Shown here: in pieces, positions 52,700 through 60,904 of the stretch
Layout: each line of letters starts with the position of its first letter
Numbering within the stretch: position 1 is the stretch's first letter
Source of the DNA: Streptomyces sp. CB01249
GTDB taxonomy: Bacteria > Actinomycetota > Actinomycetes > Streptomycetales > Streptomycetaceae
Length of the DNA stretch: 64,000 bases
Direction: 5' to 3'
Assembly: GCF_001905735.1 (NCBI RefSeq)
Contig: NZ_LISW01000002.1
Span: 842,426 to 906,425, forward strand
The notes under the pieces: generated by a model
Databases searched by the model: none
The model's input: only the letters and a program-made list of their open reading frames with translations
Told to the model about the DNA's origin: nothing
Position numbers and translations under genes: made by a program

Positions 52700-54817
52700 T
52701 CAGAAGCGTCCGCCGCCGCCCCGGCGGCCCCGTGTCCCTCCGCCGCCGAAGCTGCCGGGCCCGCCGCCTCCGAAGCCCCCGCCCCCGCCTCTGCCTCCGC
52801 CGAATCCGCCCCCGAAGCCGCCCCGGCCCCCGCCTCCGCCCATCAGGCCGCCGAGGATGATCCCGCCGAGCACCGCGCCGCCCATGCCCCCGCCACCCCC
52901 GCCCGCCATGGAGCCGGGGCCGCCGCGCCCGCCGTAGCCGTAGCCGCGTACGTCCTGCTCGGCCAGGCTCCGCGCCTCGCCGGCCAGCGCGTCCGCGCGG
53001 TTCGCCTCGGCCAGGGCGGCCTGCGGGTCGCCGTTGCCCGCCAGCGCGGCGGCCTGCTCCAGGCGGCGCTGCGCCTCCGCGAGCCGGGTCCGGGCGGTGC
53101 TGCCGACCGCGCCCCGGTGCGTCGTGACGAAGTCCGCCGCCGCCGCGACCGAGGAGCGCGCGGTGAGCAGCGCCCCGTCGAGCAGCGAGCGTGCCCGGGT
53201 GTCGCCCTGTTCGCGTTCCCGCGCCCCGGCCAGCGCCTCGTCCAGCGCCCGGTCCGCCTCCTCCACCCGGCGCAGCGCGTCGATCGGGTCGTACCGGCCG
53301 CCCCGCTCTCCGCGTACGTCGCCGGCCACCGCGCGGGCGCGGGCGATCCGGCCGCTCAGGTCGGCGGTGGACGCTCCCTGCGGCATGCCGTCGAGCAGCC
53401 CGCCCGCGTCGGCGAGGTCGGTGTCCAGCTCGGTGAGCGCGGCGGTCAGCCGGTCCGCCGCCTCGTCCAGTTCGCGGCCCCGCCGCTCCACGCCGTCGAT
53501 CAGGGTGCCCGCCTGGTCGAGCGCGCCCTCGGCGGCCCGGACGTAGACGGCCGCCGCCGCGTGGTCGCCGCCGTCCACCGCCTGCCGGGCGCTGTCGAGG
53601 GAGGAGGTCGCGAAGGCGAGCCGGTCCCTGGCCTGGTCGGCGTCACCGGCGACGGGGGCCGACGCCTGGTCCGCGTACCGCTCGCGCATCGAGGCGAGCG
53701 CGGAATCGGCGGCCGGGACGCGCCCGGTCAGCTCGTCCAGCGCGGTCCCGGCGGCGGCCACGGCCTGCGGCGCCCCGCGCTCCAGCTCGCGCAGCCGGTC
53801 GAAGTCCTCGGAGACGGCGTCGAGGCGGCCGTCGGCGTCCGCGCAGCGGCTGATGATCTCGTCCAGCATCCGCCGTCGCGTCTCGTCGTCCTCCGGGAAC
53901 GCGTCGTCCAGCTGCTGCCGCAGCCGGAACGCGGTGGTCAGCTCGCCCTTGGCGTACGTCACCGCCTCGGCGAACGGCGCTGCGGCTTCCTCCCCGAACT
54001 GGGCGGTCGCGAACCCCAGCTCCTCCTCGCTCGTGCGGACCGCGTCGTCGGTGGCCACGAGCGTCTCCTTGGCCTTCGCGTCGAGCTCCGGCAGCGGGGT
54101 CGGTGCCGGTACGCCCCCGCCCCAGCCGGTCGTGCCGGGCGTCGTACGGGTGGTGGCGCGCCGCTTGCGCCGCAGGAACGCGTACGCGGCGACGGCCGCG
54201 ACCGCGCAGAGCAGGACGATCGGAAGGAGCAGGTCGCCGGTGCTGGTGCCGCCCGAGCCGGAGCCCGGGTCGGAGGGGCCGGGGGTGATCGCCGGGGCGG
54301 GCACGGGCTCGCCGGACAGGACGGCGGTGTACCCGTCGGCGGCGCCGATCGCGGCGCCCGCCCAGTCGTTCTCCTTCAGCGCCGGCTCGATCGCGGTGTT
54401 CGCCACGTCCCGGAGCTGGGTGTCGGTGAGGGGGGCGTCCTGGTCGACGGAGTAGGCGTACTGCCGGGCATGGGTGGCGACGGCGAGCAGGACGTCGTCG
54501 CGGCCGAGGCCGTTGCGGTCGGCGGTCGCGTCGGCCCAGTCCTGCGCGGAGCGCCCGGAGAAGTCGCGTACGTACACCACGAAGAGCTGGAGGCGGTGTT
54601 CGGCGTAGAGCCGGTCGAGGGCCGTGACCACCTGGGGGCGGCGTTCGCCGAGGGCGCCCACCTTGTCGGTGATCTGCCCGTCGCGGGACAGCGTGACCGG
54701 GTCGTCGGCGCGGGCGTCCGGCGCGGGGGCCAGGGCCAGCCAGCACACCGTGAGGAGCGCGGCGAGCAGGGCCCGGCCCGGTATGAGGATCCGGCTTCGG
54801 CTCACAGGCGGCGTCAC
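52700..54817 (-). CDS. TPM-domain membrane protein with Gly-rich tail
   Basis: About 705 residues. Signal or membrane anchor at the N terminus (ALLAALLTVCWLALAPAPDARAD). A TPM domain (about 35-175; ITDKVGALGERRPQVVTALD, VYVRDFSGRSAQDWADATAD) is followed by a transmembrane helix near 195-215 (LLLPIVLLCAVAAVAAYAFL) and a long Ala/Asp/Arg-rich helical region (DQARDRLAFATSSLDSARQA). The last ~80 residues are almost only Gly with Arg, Phe and Ser. TPM proteins link to photosystem or envelope maintenance in other groups. It is upstream of pspA. GTG 54817 assumed; GTG 54805 is possible. Confidence 0.85.
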   Translation of the reverse strand: MTPPVSRSRILIPGRALLAALLTVCWLALAPAPDARADDPVTLSRDGQITDKVGALGERRPQVVTALDRLYAEHRLQLFVVYVRDFSGRSAQDWADATADRNGLGRDDVLLAVATHARQYAYSVDQDAPLTDTQLRDVANTAIEPALKENDWAGAAIGAADGYTAVLSGEPVPAPAITPGPSDPGSGSGGTSTGDLLLPIVLLCAVAAVAAYAFLRRKRRATTRTTPGTTGWGGGVPAPTPLPELDAKAKETLVATDDAVRTSEEELGFATAQFGEEAAAPFAEAVTYAKGELTTAFRLRQQLDDAFPEDDETRRRMLDEIISRCADADGRLDAVSEDFDRLRELERGAPQAVAAAGTALDELTGRVPAADSALASMRERYADQASAPVAGDADQARDRLAFATSSLDSARQAVDGGDHAAAAVYVRAAEGALDQAGTLIDGVERRGRELDEAADRLTAALTELDTDLADAGGLLDGMPQGASTADLSGRIARARAVAGDVRGERGGRYDPIDALRRVEEADRALDEALAGAREREQGDTRARSLLDGALLTARSSVAAAADFVTTHRGAVGSTARTRLAEAQRRLEQAAALAGNGDPQAALAEANRADALAGEARSLAEQDVRGYGYGGRGGPGSMAGGGGGGMGGAVLGGIILGGLMGGGGGRGGFGGGFGGGRGGGGGFGGGGPGSFGGGGTRGRRGGGGRF

Positions 54818-54899
54818 GTTTGTGAGGCTATGTCCCCCTCCGGGCAGCCGCGACACGAGGCGCCCGTGCGGGGACGGTGCGTGGTGGTCGCCGGAGAAT

Positions 54900-54927
54900 G
54901 ACAGGCTGCCTTGCAAGGTGGCCTGTC
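54900..54927. promoter_or_regulatory. 28-bp near-perfect palindrome before the MarR gene
   Basis: GACAGGCTGCCTTGCAAGGTGGCCTGTC can pair arm to arm with two mismatches around TTGCAA. It lies 19 bp before the MarR start in the divergent promoter region with the TPM gene, a strong MarR operator candidate. Confidence 0.75.
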
Positions 54928-54946
54928 GATCTCGTACGGTGAATGT

Positions 54947-55399
54947 ATGACGCACGTACCCGGGGCGGCCCCCGACCCCACGGCCGAAGAGGTGGCGAAC
55001 CAGCTGGCCTCCGTGGTCGGCCGGCTGCTGCGGCGGCTGCGTTCCTCCTCGTCGGAGTCGCTGCTGACGCCGACCCAGCGCTCCGTGCTGGCCCGGCTGG
55101 ACGACGGGGGCGCCGCGACCACCGCGGACCTGGCCCGCGCCGAATTCGTACGCCCGCAGTCCATGCGGCTGACCCTGGGCGCGCTGGAGACGCAGGGGCT
55201 GGTCGAGCGGGCGCCGGACCCGGCCGACGGGCGGAAGTCCGTCATGACGGTCACGGACGCCGGGCGCGCGACGCTCGCCCAGGTCCGGGCCGCCAAGCGG
55301 AACTGGCTGGCGGAGGCCGTCGCCGCCGAGCTGGACGGGCACGAGCGGCGGACGGTCGCCGAGGCCGTGGCCCTCATCGAACGCCTGGTCGGTTCGTGA
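54947..55399 (+). CDS. MarR family transcriptional regulator
   Basis: 150 residues. The winged HTH is LTPTQRSVLARLDDGGAATT followed by DLARAEFVRPQSMRLTLGALETQGLVERAPDPADGRKSVMTVTDAG, including the DPADGR wing. MarR proteins dimerise and release DNA on ligand binding. ATG 54947; the frame extends to 54911 through the palindrome. Its stop overlaps the GTG of the MFS gene, so the two are coupled, and it likely represses the whole regulator-exporter-hydrolase operon. Divergent from the TPM gene. Confidence 0.93.
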   Translation: MTHVPGAAPDPTAEEVANQLASVVGRLLRRLRSSSSESLLTPTQRSVLARLDDGGAATTADLARAEFVRPQSMRLTLGALETQGLVERAPDPADGRKSVMTVTDAGRATLAQVRAAKRNWLAEAVAAELDGHERRTVAEAVALIERLVGS

Positions 55400-56817
55400 C
55401 GGCTCGTGACGTGCTCCCCGGGGCGGTACGCGCGGCGGCCCGCCCGGACCGGACGGAGCCCCGCCCCGGCTTCAGCGCCCGGCTCACCGCTCCGCTGCTG
55501 CTCGGCTCACTGCTCAACCCGCTGAACACCACCATGATCTCCACCGCGCTGGTGGCGATCGGGCACCACTTCTCCGTCGGCGCCGCCGACACCGCCTGGC
55601 TGATCTCCGTCCTCTACCTCGCCAGCGCCGTCGCCCAGCCCGTCCTGGGCCGCCTCGCCGATGTCCTCGGGCCGCGCCGGGTCTTCCTCGCCGGTCTCGT
55701 CGTGGTCGTCGCCTCCGGTCTGGTGGGCACCTTCGCGCAGGGCTTCGGCGAGCTGATCGTGTCGCGGCTGCTGCTCGGCATCGGTACGTCGGCGGCCTAC
55801 CCGGCGGCCATGGCGGTGCTGCGCGACGAGTCGGCCCGGATCGGCCGGGCGACCCCGCGCCCGGTGCTGGCCCGGCTCTCCTTCGCCGCGCTCGGCAGTG
55901 CGGCGGTCGGGCCCACGCTCGGCGGGCTGCTCGTCATGACGACCGGCTGGCGCGGGATCTTCGCCGTCAACGTGCCCGTGGCGCTGATCGCCCTCGGCGC
56001 GGCCCTGCTCTGGATCCCCGCCGACCCGCCCCGCGCCCGCGCGGCAGGCGCCCCGGCGCCCCGGCTGGGGCTCGATCCGCTCGGCATCGGCCTGTTCACG
56101 ACCGCGCTCACTGTCCTGGCCTTCTTCCTGCTCGACCTCGCGCACCCGATGTGGTGGCTGCTCGCTCCGTTCGCCGCGCTGACCGCCGCCCTCGTGTGGT
56201 GGCAGCTGCGGGCGCCCGCCCCCTTCATCGACCTGCGGATGCTCGCGGGCAACGGCGCGCTCTCGCGTACGTACCTCCGGCACGGCGTCAGCTACCTGCT
56301 GATCTACTGCGTGATGTACGGATACACGCAGTGGCTGGAGGAGGCCCGGGGCTTCTCCTCCGGGCACACCGGACTCCTCATGCTGCCGATGTCCGTCGCC
56401 GCGCTGGTGTGCTCGCTGCTCGGCGCCCGTACGAAAGGCATCCGGGGCCCGCTCGTGCTGGCCTGCGTCCTGCTCACCGCCGGGGCCGGAACGCTCTTCC
56501 TGCTGTCCGGCGACACACCGGTCGCCGTCCTGCTGCTCGCCGGGGCCTGCTTCGGCATCCCGCAGGGGCTCATCGGGACCAGCAACCAGGCGGCCGTGCA
56601 GGCCTACGCGCCGCCCGCCTCCGTCGGCTCGGCCGCCGGCCTCCAGCGCACCGCCCAGTACATCGGGGCGATCACCGCCTCCAGCCTCATCGCCCTGGCC
56701 TACGGACAGTCGGCCGGCGACCGGGGGCTGCACCTGATGGCCGCCGTCGCCGCCGTCCTGGGCGTCCTGCTCATCGTCCTCACCGTCACCGACCGCGCCC
56801 TGCGCGGGCGTACCTGA
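55396..56817 (+). CDS. MFS transporter, DHA2/14-TMS type
   Basis: 473 residues with about 14 hydrophobic segments. Motif A is VLGRLADVLGPRRVFLAGLV in the loop after helix 2, and the motif C-like region is LGSAAVGPTLGGLLVMTTGW. The start LTAPLLLGSLLNPLNTTMIS matches drug-resistance exporters of the EmrB/QacA group. GTG 55396 overlaps the MarR stop. It should export the inducer or a related toxic compound, possibly one acted on by the isochorismatase-like enzyme downstream (33 bp away). Confidence 0.93.
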   Translation: MTARDVLPGAVRAAARPDRTEPRPGFSARLTAPLLLGSLLNPLNTTMISTALVAIGHHFSVGAADTAWLISVLYLASAVAQPVLGRLADVLGPRRVFLAGLVVVVASGLVGTFAQGFGELIVSRLLLGIGTSAAYPAAMAVLRDESARIGRATPRPVLARLSFAALGSAAVGPTLGGLLVMTTGWRGIFAVNVPVALIALGAALLWIPADPPRARAAGAPAPRLGLDPLGIGLFTTALTVLAFFLLDLAHPMWWLLAPFAALTAALVWWQLRAPAPFIDLRMLAGNGALSRTYLRHGVSYLLIYCVMYGYTQWLEEARGFSSGHTGLLMLPMSVAALVCSLLGARTKGIRGPLVLACVLLTAGAGTLFLLSGDTPVAVLLLAGACFGIPQGLIGTSNQAAVQAYAPPASVGSAAGLQRTAQYIGAITASSLIALAYGQSAGDRGLHLMAAVAAVLGVLLIVLTVTDRALRGRT

Positions 56818-56849
56818 CCCCCATCAGCACCACCCCAAGGAGCACCACC

Positions 56850-57401
56850 ATGACCGCCACCGTTCTCGACCCCCAGACCGCGCTGATCGTCGTCGACCTC
56901 CAGAAGGGCATCACCGGACTGCCCACCGCCCACCCCTCCGCCGACGTCATCGCGAACGCCGCGACCCTCGCCGACGCCTTCCGGGCCAAGGGCCTGCCCG
57001 TCGTCCTCGTCCGCGTCACCGGCGGCGCCCCCGGCCGCAACGAGGGCCCGGCCCGGTCCGGGCAGCCCGCCGCCGACTGGGCCGAGATCGTGCCCGAGAT
57101 GGGCCCGCGCGAGGGCGACATCATCGTCACCAAGCAGCAGTGGGGCGCCTTCTACGGCACCGACCTCGACCTCCAGCTGCGCCGCCGGGGCGTCACTCAG
57201 GTCGTGGTGGCCGGCATCGCGACCAGCATCGGCGTCGAGTCCACCGCCCGCTCCGCGCACGAGCACGGCTACCACGTCACGCTCGCCACGGACGCGATGA
57301 CCGACATGAGCGGCGAGGCCCACGACAACAGCCTGCAGCGGATCTTCCCGCGCCTCGGCGAGACCGGCACGACCGACGAGATCGTCAAGCTCCTCGGCTG
57401 A
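56850..57401 (+). CDS. isochorismatase-family hydrolase lacking the catalytic Cys
   Basis: 183 residues, the normal size. The alpha/beta fold is ALIVVDLQKGITGLPTAHPS with the catalytic Asp, and VTKQQWGAFYGTDLDLQLRR with the Lys region. The nucleophile loop reads VVAGIATSIGVESTARSAHE, so Gly stands where cysteine hydrolases (nicotinamidase, N-carbamoylsarcosine amidase) have Cys; isochorismatases proper also lack it, so the enzyme may be a vinyl-ether hydrolase or use another mechanism. AAGGAG precedes ATG 56850. It forms an operon with MarR and MFS and is followed by a terminator. Confidence 0.9.
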   Translation: MTATVLDPQTALIVVDLQKGITGLPTAHPSADVIANAATLADAFRAKGLPVVLVRVTGGAPGRNEGPARSGQPAADWAEIVPEMGPREGDIIVTKQQWGAFYGTDLDLQLRRRGVTQVVVAGIATSIGVESTARSAHEHGYHVTLATDAMTDMSGEAHDNSLQRIFPRLGETGTTDEIVKLLG

Positions 57402-57417
57402 CCGGACCCGCACGGAA

Positions 57418-57455
57418 CGGAGCGCCGCGACCCCCACCCGGGCCGCGGCGCTCCG
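57418..57455 (+). terminator. hairpin terminator after the isochorismatase gene
   Basis: A 12-bp perfect stem, CGGAGCGCCGCG (57418-57429) and CGCGGCGCTCCG (57444-57455), closing the MarR operon. Confidence 0.8.
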
Positions 57456-57623
57456 CCGTACGGGTGGGCTTCGGGGCGTACCCGCCGTGTCGGCACGGCG
57501 TTCCCGCGCGAGGGCGTTTTCAGTGGAGGGGCGGAACCAGTGTGATCAACTGCAAATGCCACCAAAAACGCTCAATCAGGCCCTTTCCCGGTGCGGGCCG
57601 GGCCGTCCCCGGAGGTATCAGCC

Positions 57624-59945
57624 ATGTCCCACGTCGGAGTCCCGCGCGGGACGGCCCGAAAGAGGCGCATCCCCGCCCTCCTCACCGCAGGCGTCCTCAC
57701 CCTCCCCGCGCTGGCCGGATGCAGCTCGGGCGAGAAGGACACCGCGGCCGTCGCCGCCGTACCGCAGGACGTGGCCCGCGCCGCCCGCGCCCAGGTCGCC
57801 GACGGGGGCAAGGTCACCTGGGCGATCGACGCGCTCCCCGCCACCTTCAACGCCTTCCAGGCGGACGCCGACAGCGCCACCAACCGGATCACCGGCGCCC
57901 TGCTGCCGACCCTCTTCCCGCTCGACTCCCAGGGCCGGCCGCAGCTCAACCCGGACTACCTCGAATCCGCGAAGGTGACCGAGACCGAACCCCGCCAGGT
58001 CGTCGTCTACCGCCTCAACCAGCAGGCCGTCTGGAGCGACGGCCGGGGGATCGGCGCCCCGGACTTCGTCGCCCAGTGGCGGGCGCTCAGCGGCAAGGAC
58101 TCCGCGTTCTGGACCGCCCGCAACGCCGGGTACGAACGCATCGAGAAGATCGAGCGCGGCCACGACGACCTGGAGGTCAAGGTCACCTTCGCCAAGCCGT
58201 ACGCGGACTGGCGCTCGCTGTTCTCACCGCTCTACCCGAAGCAGGTGACCGGCTCCCCGGACGCCTTCAACGACGGCGCCCGCACCACCCTCAAGGCGAC
58301 GGCCGGGCCGTTCCGGCTGCGCGAGGTGGACAAGAAGACCGGCTCCGTCACGCTGACCCGCGACCCGCGCTGGTGGGGCGGCCGCGCCAAGCTGGACTCG
58401 CTGGTCTTCAAGGCCGTCAAGCCCGAGGACCGCACCGACGCGCTGGCCGAGGGCGCCGTCGACATCGCCGACATCGACTCCACCACCGCCCACCGCATCG
58501 CCCAGGCCGCCCGCGAGGGCGCGGCCGGCGCACCGCCCGCAAGCGGCCCCGGCGCCGCGCAGGGCCCGGCGGACGCCCTGCGCTCCTGGGCCGTGGCGCA
58601 CGGCACCGACGAGGAGGCGGCCGAGAAGGAGCAGGAGGCGCGGGACGACAAGGCCAAGGCCGCCGACGCGTACGCCACCGAGCAGAGCGGGCTGCGCGCC
58701 TTCGTGGTCCGCAAGTCCCTGGAGCCCGCCTACACCCAGCTCGCGCTGAACGGCGAGACCGGACCGCTCGCCGACGACCGGGTGCGCCGGGCCGTCGCCC
58801 GCGCCCTGGACCGCCAGGAGCTCGCCGACACCGTGCTGAAGCCGCTCGGACTGCCCGCGCAGCCGCTCGGCAGCCACCTCGCCGTCGCCGGGCAGCCCGC
58901 GTACCGGGACGGCAGCGACGCGCTCGGCAAGCAGGACACCGAGCAGGCGCAGGCGCTGCTCGCCGACGCGGGCTGGACGCGCGAGGGCGCGCTGAGCCGG
59001 AGCGACGGCACCAAGGCCGGCAGCGAGGGCGAGAAGAAGAAGGACGCCGACGAGAAGAAGGGGAGCGCCGGAAAGGACGCGGACGACGGCAAGGGCAACC
59101 GCGCCGCGGGCGAGCCCGCCGCCGACGACGGCCTCTACATCGTCGGCGACGACAAGCCCGGCGCCCCCGGCACCCACGTCCTCGCCCCGGCCCCCGACGC
59201 CGCCGCGCAGAGCGTCGCCCTGCTGCGCCAGGCCGGGTACCTCGGCTCCACGGGCACCTCGGAGGACGCCCGGGACGCGATCCGGGCCCAGGACCGGCAG
59301 CCCGGAGGCGCCGCCGGGGCCTACGCGCCCGCGGGGACCGCCGCGCCCGCCAAGGCGGCCGACACCGCGCGCGGTCCGCTCGGCAAGAACGGCAAGCCGC
59401 TGAGCCTGCGCTTCGTCCTGCCGTCCGGGCCCGGCTCGGCCGGACTGCGCAGCGTCGGCGAGAAGATCGCCGCGATGCTCGACACGATCGGCATCCGCAC
59501 CGAGATCACCAAGGTCTCCGACGACAGCTACTTCCGCGACCACGTGGCCTCCGGCGACTACGACATGGCCCTGTACTCCTGGCCCGCCACCGCCTACCCG
59601 GCCACCGACGACCGCCCGATCTACGCCAAGCCGCTGCCCGCATCGGACGGCTCGCTGCTCGTGGAGCAGAACTACACCCGCGTCGGTACGGACCACATCG
59701 ACCAGCTCTTCGACCAGGCGGCGTCGGAGCTGGACGAGAAGGCCGCCCGGGACCTCATGCGCAAGGCGGACGCCCGCATCTGGGCCGCCGCCGGATCGAT
59801 TCCCCTCTTCCAGCGCCCCCAGCTCGTCGCCACCGGCAAGCAGCTCGTGAACGTCGGCGCCTTCGGCCTCGGCGTCCCGCACTACCAGGACATCGGCTAC
59901 AAGGCCCCGCAGGCGGCGGGCGCCCCGGCCGACCGGAAGAAGTAG
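57624..59945 (+). CDS. family 5 (oligopeptide-type) ABC substrate-binding lipoprotein with unusual insertions
   Basis: 773 residues, about 200 longer than typical OppA/DppA proteins. Lipobox LAGC with Cys near 33. The SBP_bac_5 fold includes VVVYRLNQQAVWSDGRGIGA, YPKQVTGSPDAFNDGARTTL and SLRFVLPSGPGSAGLRSVGE. Two charged insertions, about 298-356 (EAAEKEQEARDDKAKAADAY) and 458-512 (GEKKKDADEKKGSAGKDADD), interrupt it. GGAGG precedes ATG 57624. No permease or ATPase gene is adjacent, so it is an orphan in this window; another SBP of the same family begins at 63274. Confidence 0.9.
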   Translation: MSHVGVPRGTARKRRIPALLTAGVLTLPALAGCSSGEKDTAAVAAVPQDVARAARAQVADGGKVTWAIDALPATFNAFQADADSATNRITGALLPTLFPLDSQGRPQLNPDYLESAKVTETEPRQVVVYRLNQQAVWSDGRGIGAPDFVAQWRALSGKDSAFWTARNAGYERIEKIERGHDDLEVKVTFAKPYADWRSLFSPLYPKQVTGSPDAFNDGARTTLKATAGPFRLREVDKKTGSVTLTRDPRWWGGRAKLDSLVFKAVKPEDRTDALAEGAVDIADIDSTTAHRIAQAAREGAAGAPPASGPGAAQGPADALRSWAVAHGTDEEAAEKEQEARDDKAKAADAYATEQSGLRAFVVRKSLEPAYTQLALNGETGPLADDRVRRAVARALDRQELADTVLKPLGLPAQPLGSHLAVAGQPAYRDGSDALGKQDTEQAQALLADAGWTREGALSRSDGTKAGSEGEKKKDADEKKGSAGKDADDGKGNRAAGEPAADDGLYIVGDDKPGAPGTHVLAPAPDAAAQSVALLRQAGYLGSTGTSEDARDAIRAQDRQPGGAAGAYAPAGTAAPAKAADTARGPLGKNGKPLSLRFVLPSGPGSAGLRSVGEKIAAMLDTIGIRTEITKVSDDSYFRDHVASGDYDMALYSWPATAYPATDDRPIYAKPLPASDGSLLVEQNYTRVGTDHIDQLFDQAASELDEKAARDLMRKADARIWAAAGSIPLFQRPQLVATGKQLVNVGAFGLGVPHYQDIGYKAPQAAGAPADRKK

Positions 59946-60063
59946 CCGGAAATCCACACCTCTGGAACTGCTCAAGTCACTTGTCCGTGAGGTCCGTTAC
60001 GGCAACCGTGGTCCGTGACCACCGGTGAATTCCACCGGAAGAACGGACCACGGGGGCGGGACC

Positions 60064-60765
60064 ATGAAGCGGACACGAGTGCACCTCGGAGCGGCCGCCG
60101 CGATCGTCGCGGCGGCCCTCACGTGCGTCAGCGGCTGCTCGTCGGCAGACGGCGGGAGCGCCGACGCGAAGCCGTCCGGATCGGCGAGGGCGGCGGCGGA
60201 CAAGGCGGACAAGACCGTCGCCCGGGAGCCGCAGGCGTGCCGGGGCGGTACGTACACCTGGTTCAACATGCAGGACCGTTCCGTACTGAACGGGCTCGCC
60301 GACCCGCAGCGCATCGCGCACGGGTCCGGCAAAATGACCAAGCTGACCGAGCCCGTCCGGCGACTGCGTACGGACCAGGCGTCCGTGGTGTCCCAGGGCC
60401 CGCGCCTGGACCCGAAGCAGGTGCTCTTCGCACTGAGCACGCACCTCGGATTCACGGAGAAGGAAGACGACCCGGACATGGGCTCGGGGCTGGGCGAACC
60501 GGGGGAGTACGCGGAGATCGATCCGGGCGGCGGCGAGGCCGGTGGCTCGCACCGCACCGTCCGGCTCATCTCCTACAGCTTCGTCCGCCTGGTCGAGACC
60601 GACTTCCGGTACACCTGCGGAAGCGGTGAGGGCCGGAGGACGACCACGGGGCACGTGGTCACCTGGCCCAGCTCGGGCGGCGGACTCATCAGCTGCGAGG
60701 AACCGCTGGACAAGAAGGCGTCGGCCGCCGCGCACGAGGCGTTCAGACTGTCCTGCCCGGCCTAG
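60064..60765 (+). CDS. hypothetical lipoprotein
   Basis: 233 residues. Signal sequence and lipobox VSGC with Cys near 25, then a Ser/Gly/Ala-rich spacer and an ~180-residue domain (CRGGTYTWFNMQDRSVLNGL, VLFALSTHLGFTEKEDDPDM, VRLISYSFVRLVETDFRYTC). It probably sits on the outer face of the membrane. Four cysteines in the domain (ACRGG, TCGSG, SCEEP, SCPA) may form two disulfides. No function is suggested by sequence. GGGCGGGACC precedes ATG 60064. It follows the SBP lipoprotein by 118 bp. Confidence 0.85.
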   Translation: MKRTRVHLGAAAAIVAAALTCVSGCSSADGGSADAKPSGSARAAADKADKTVAREPQACRGGTYTWFNMQDRSVLNGLADPQRIAHGSGKMTKLTEPVRRLRTDQASVVSQGPRLDPKQVLFALSTHLGFTEKEDDPDMGSGLGEPGEYAEIDPGGGEAGGSHRTVRLISYSFVRLVETDFRYTCGSGEGRRTTTGHVVTWPSSGGGLISCEEPLDKKASAAAHEAFRLSCPA

Positions 60766-60904
60766 GAACCCCGCCGGGAAGCCCTCCACCCGCCGGGCCC
60801 GTACCATGGGAGTAGCCGTGGCGCGTCCGCCCGGCGGGCGTACGAGGACTCAAGACCGACCCAGGCGCCTGAATCCCCGATCCGAGAGAAGCGCAAGCCA
60901 CACC

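Noticed and set aside
57418..57623. tRNA or riboswitch upstream of the SBP gene
   Set aside because: The only fold seen is the terminator hairpin; no cloverleaf or conserved riboswitch core was found.
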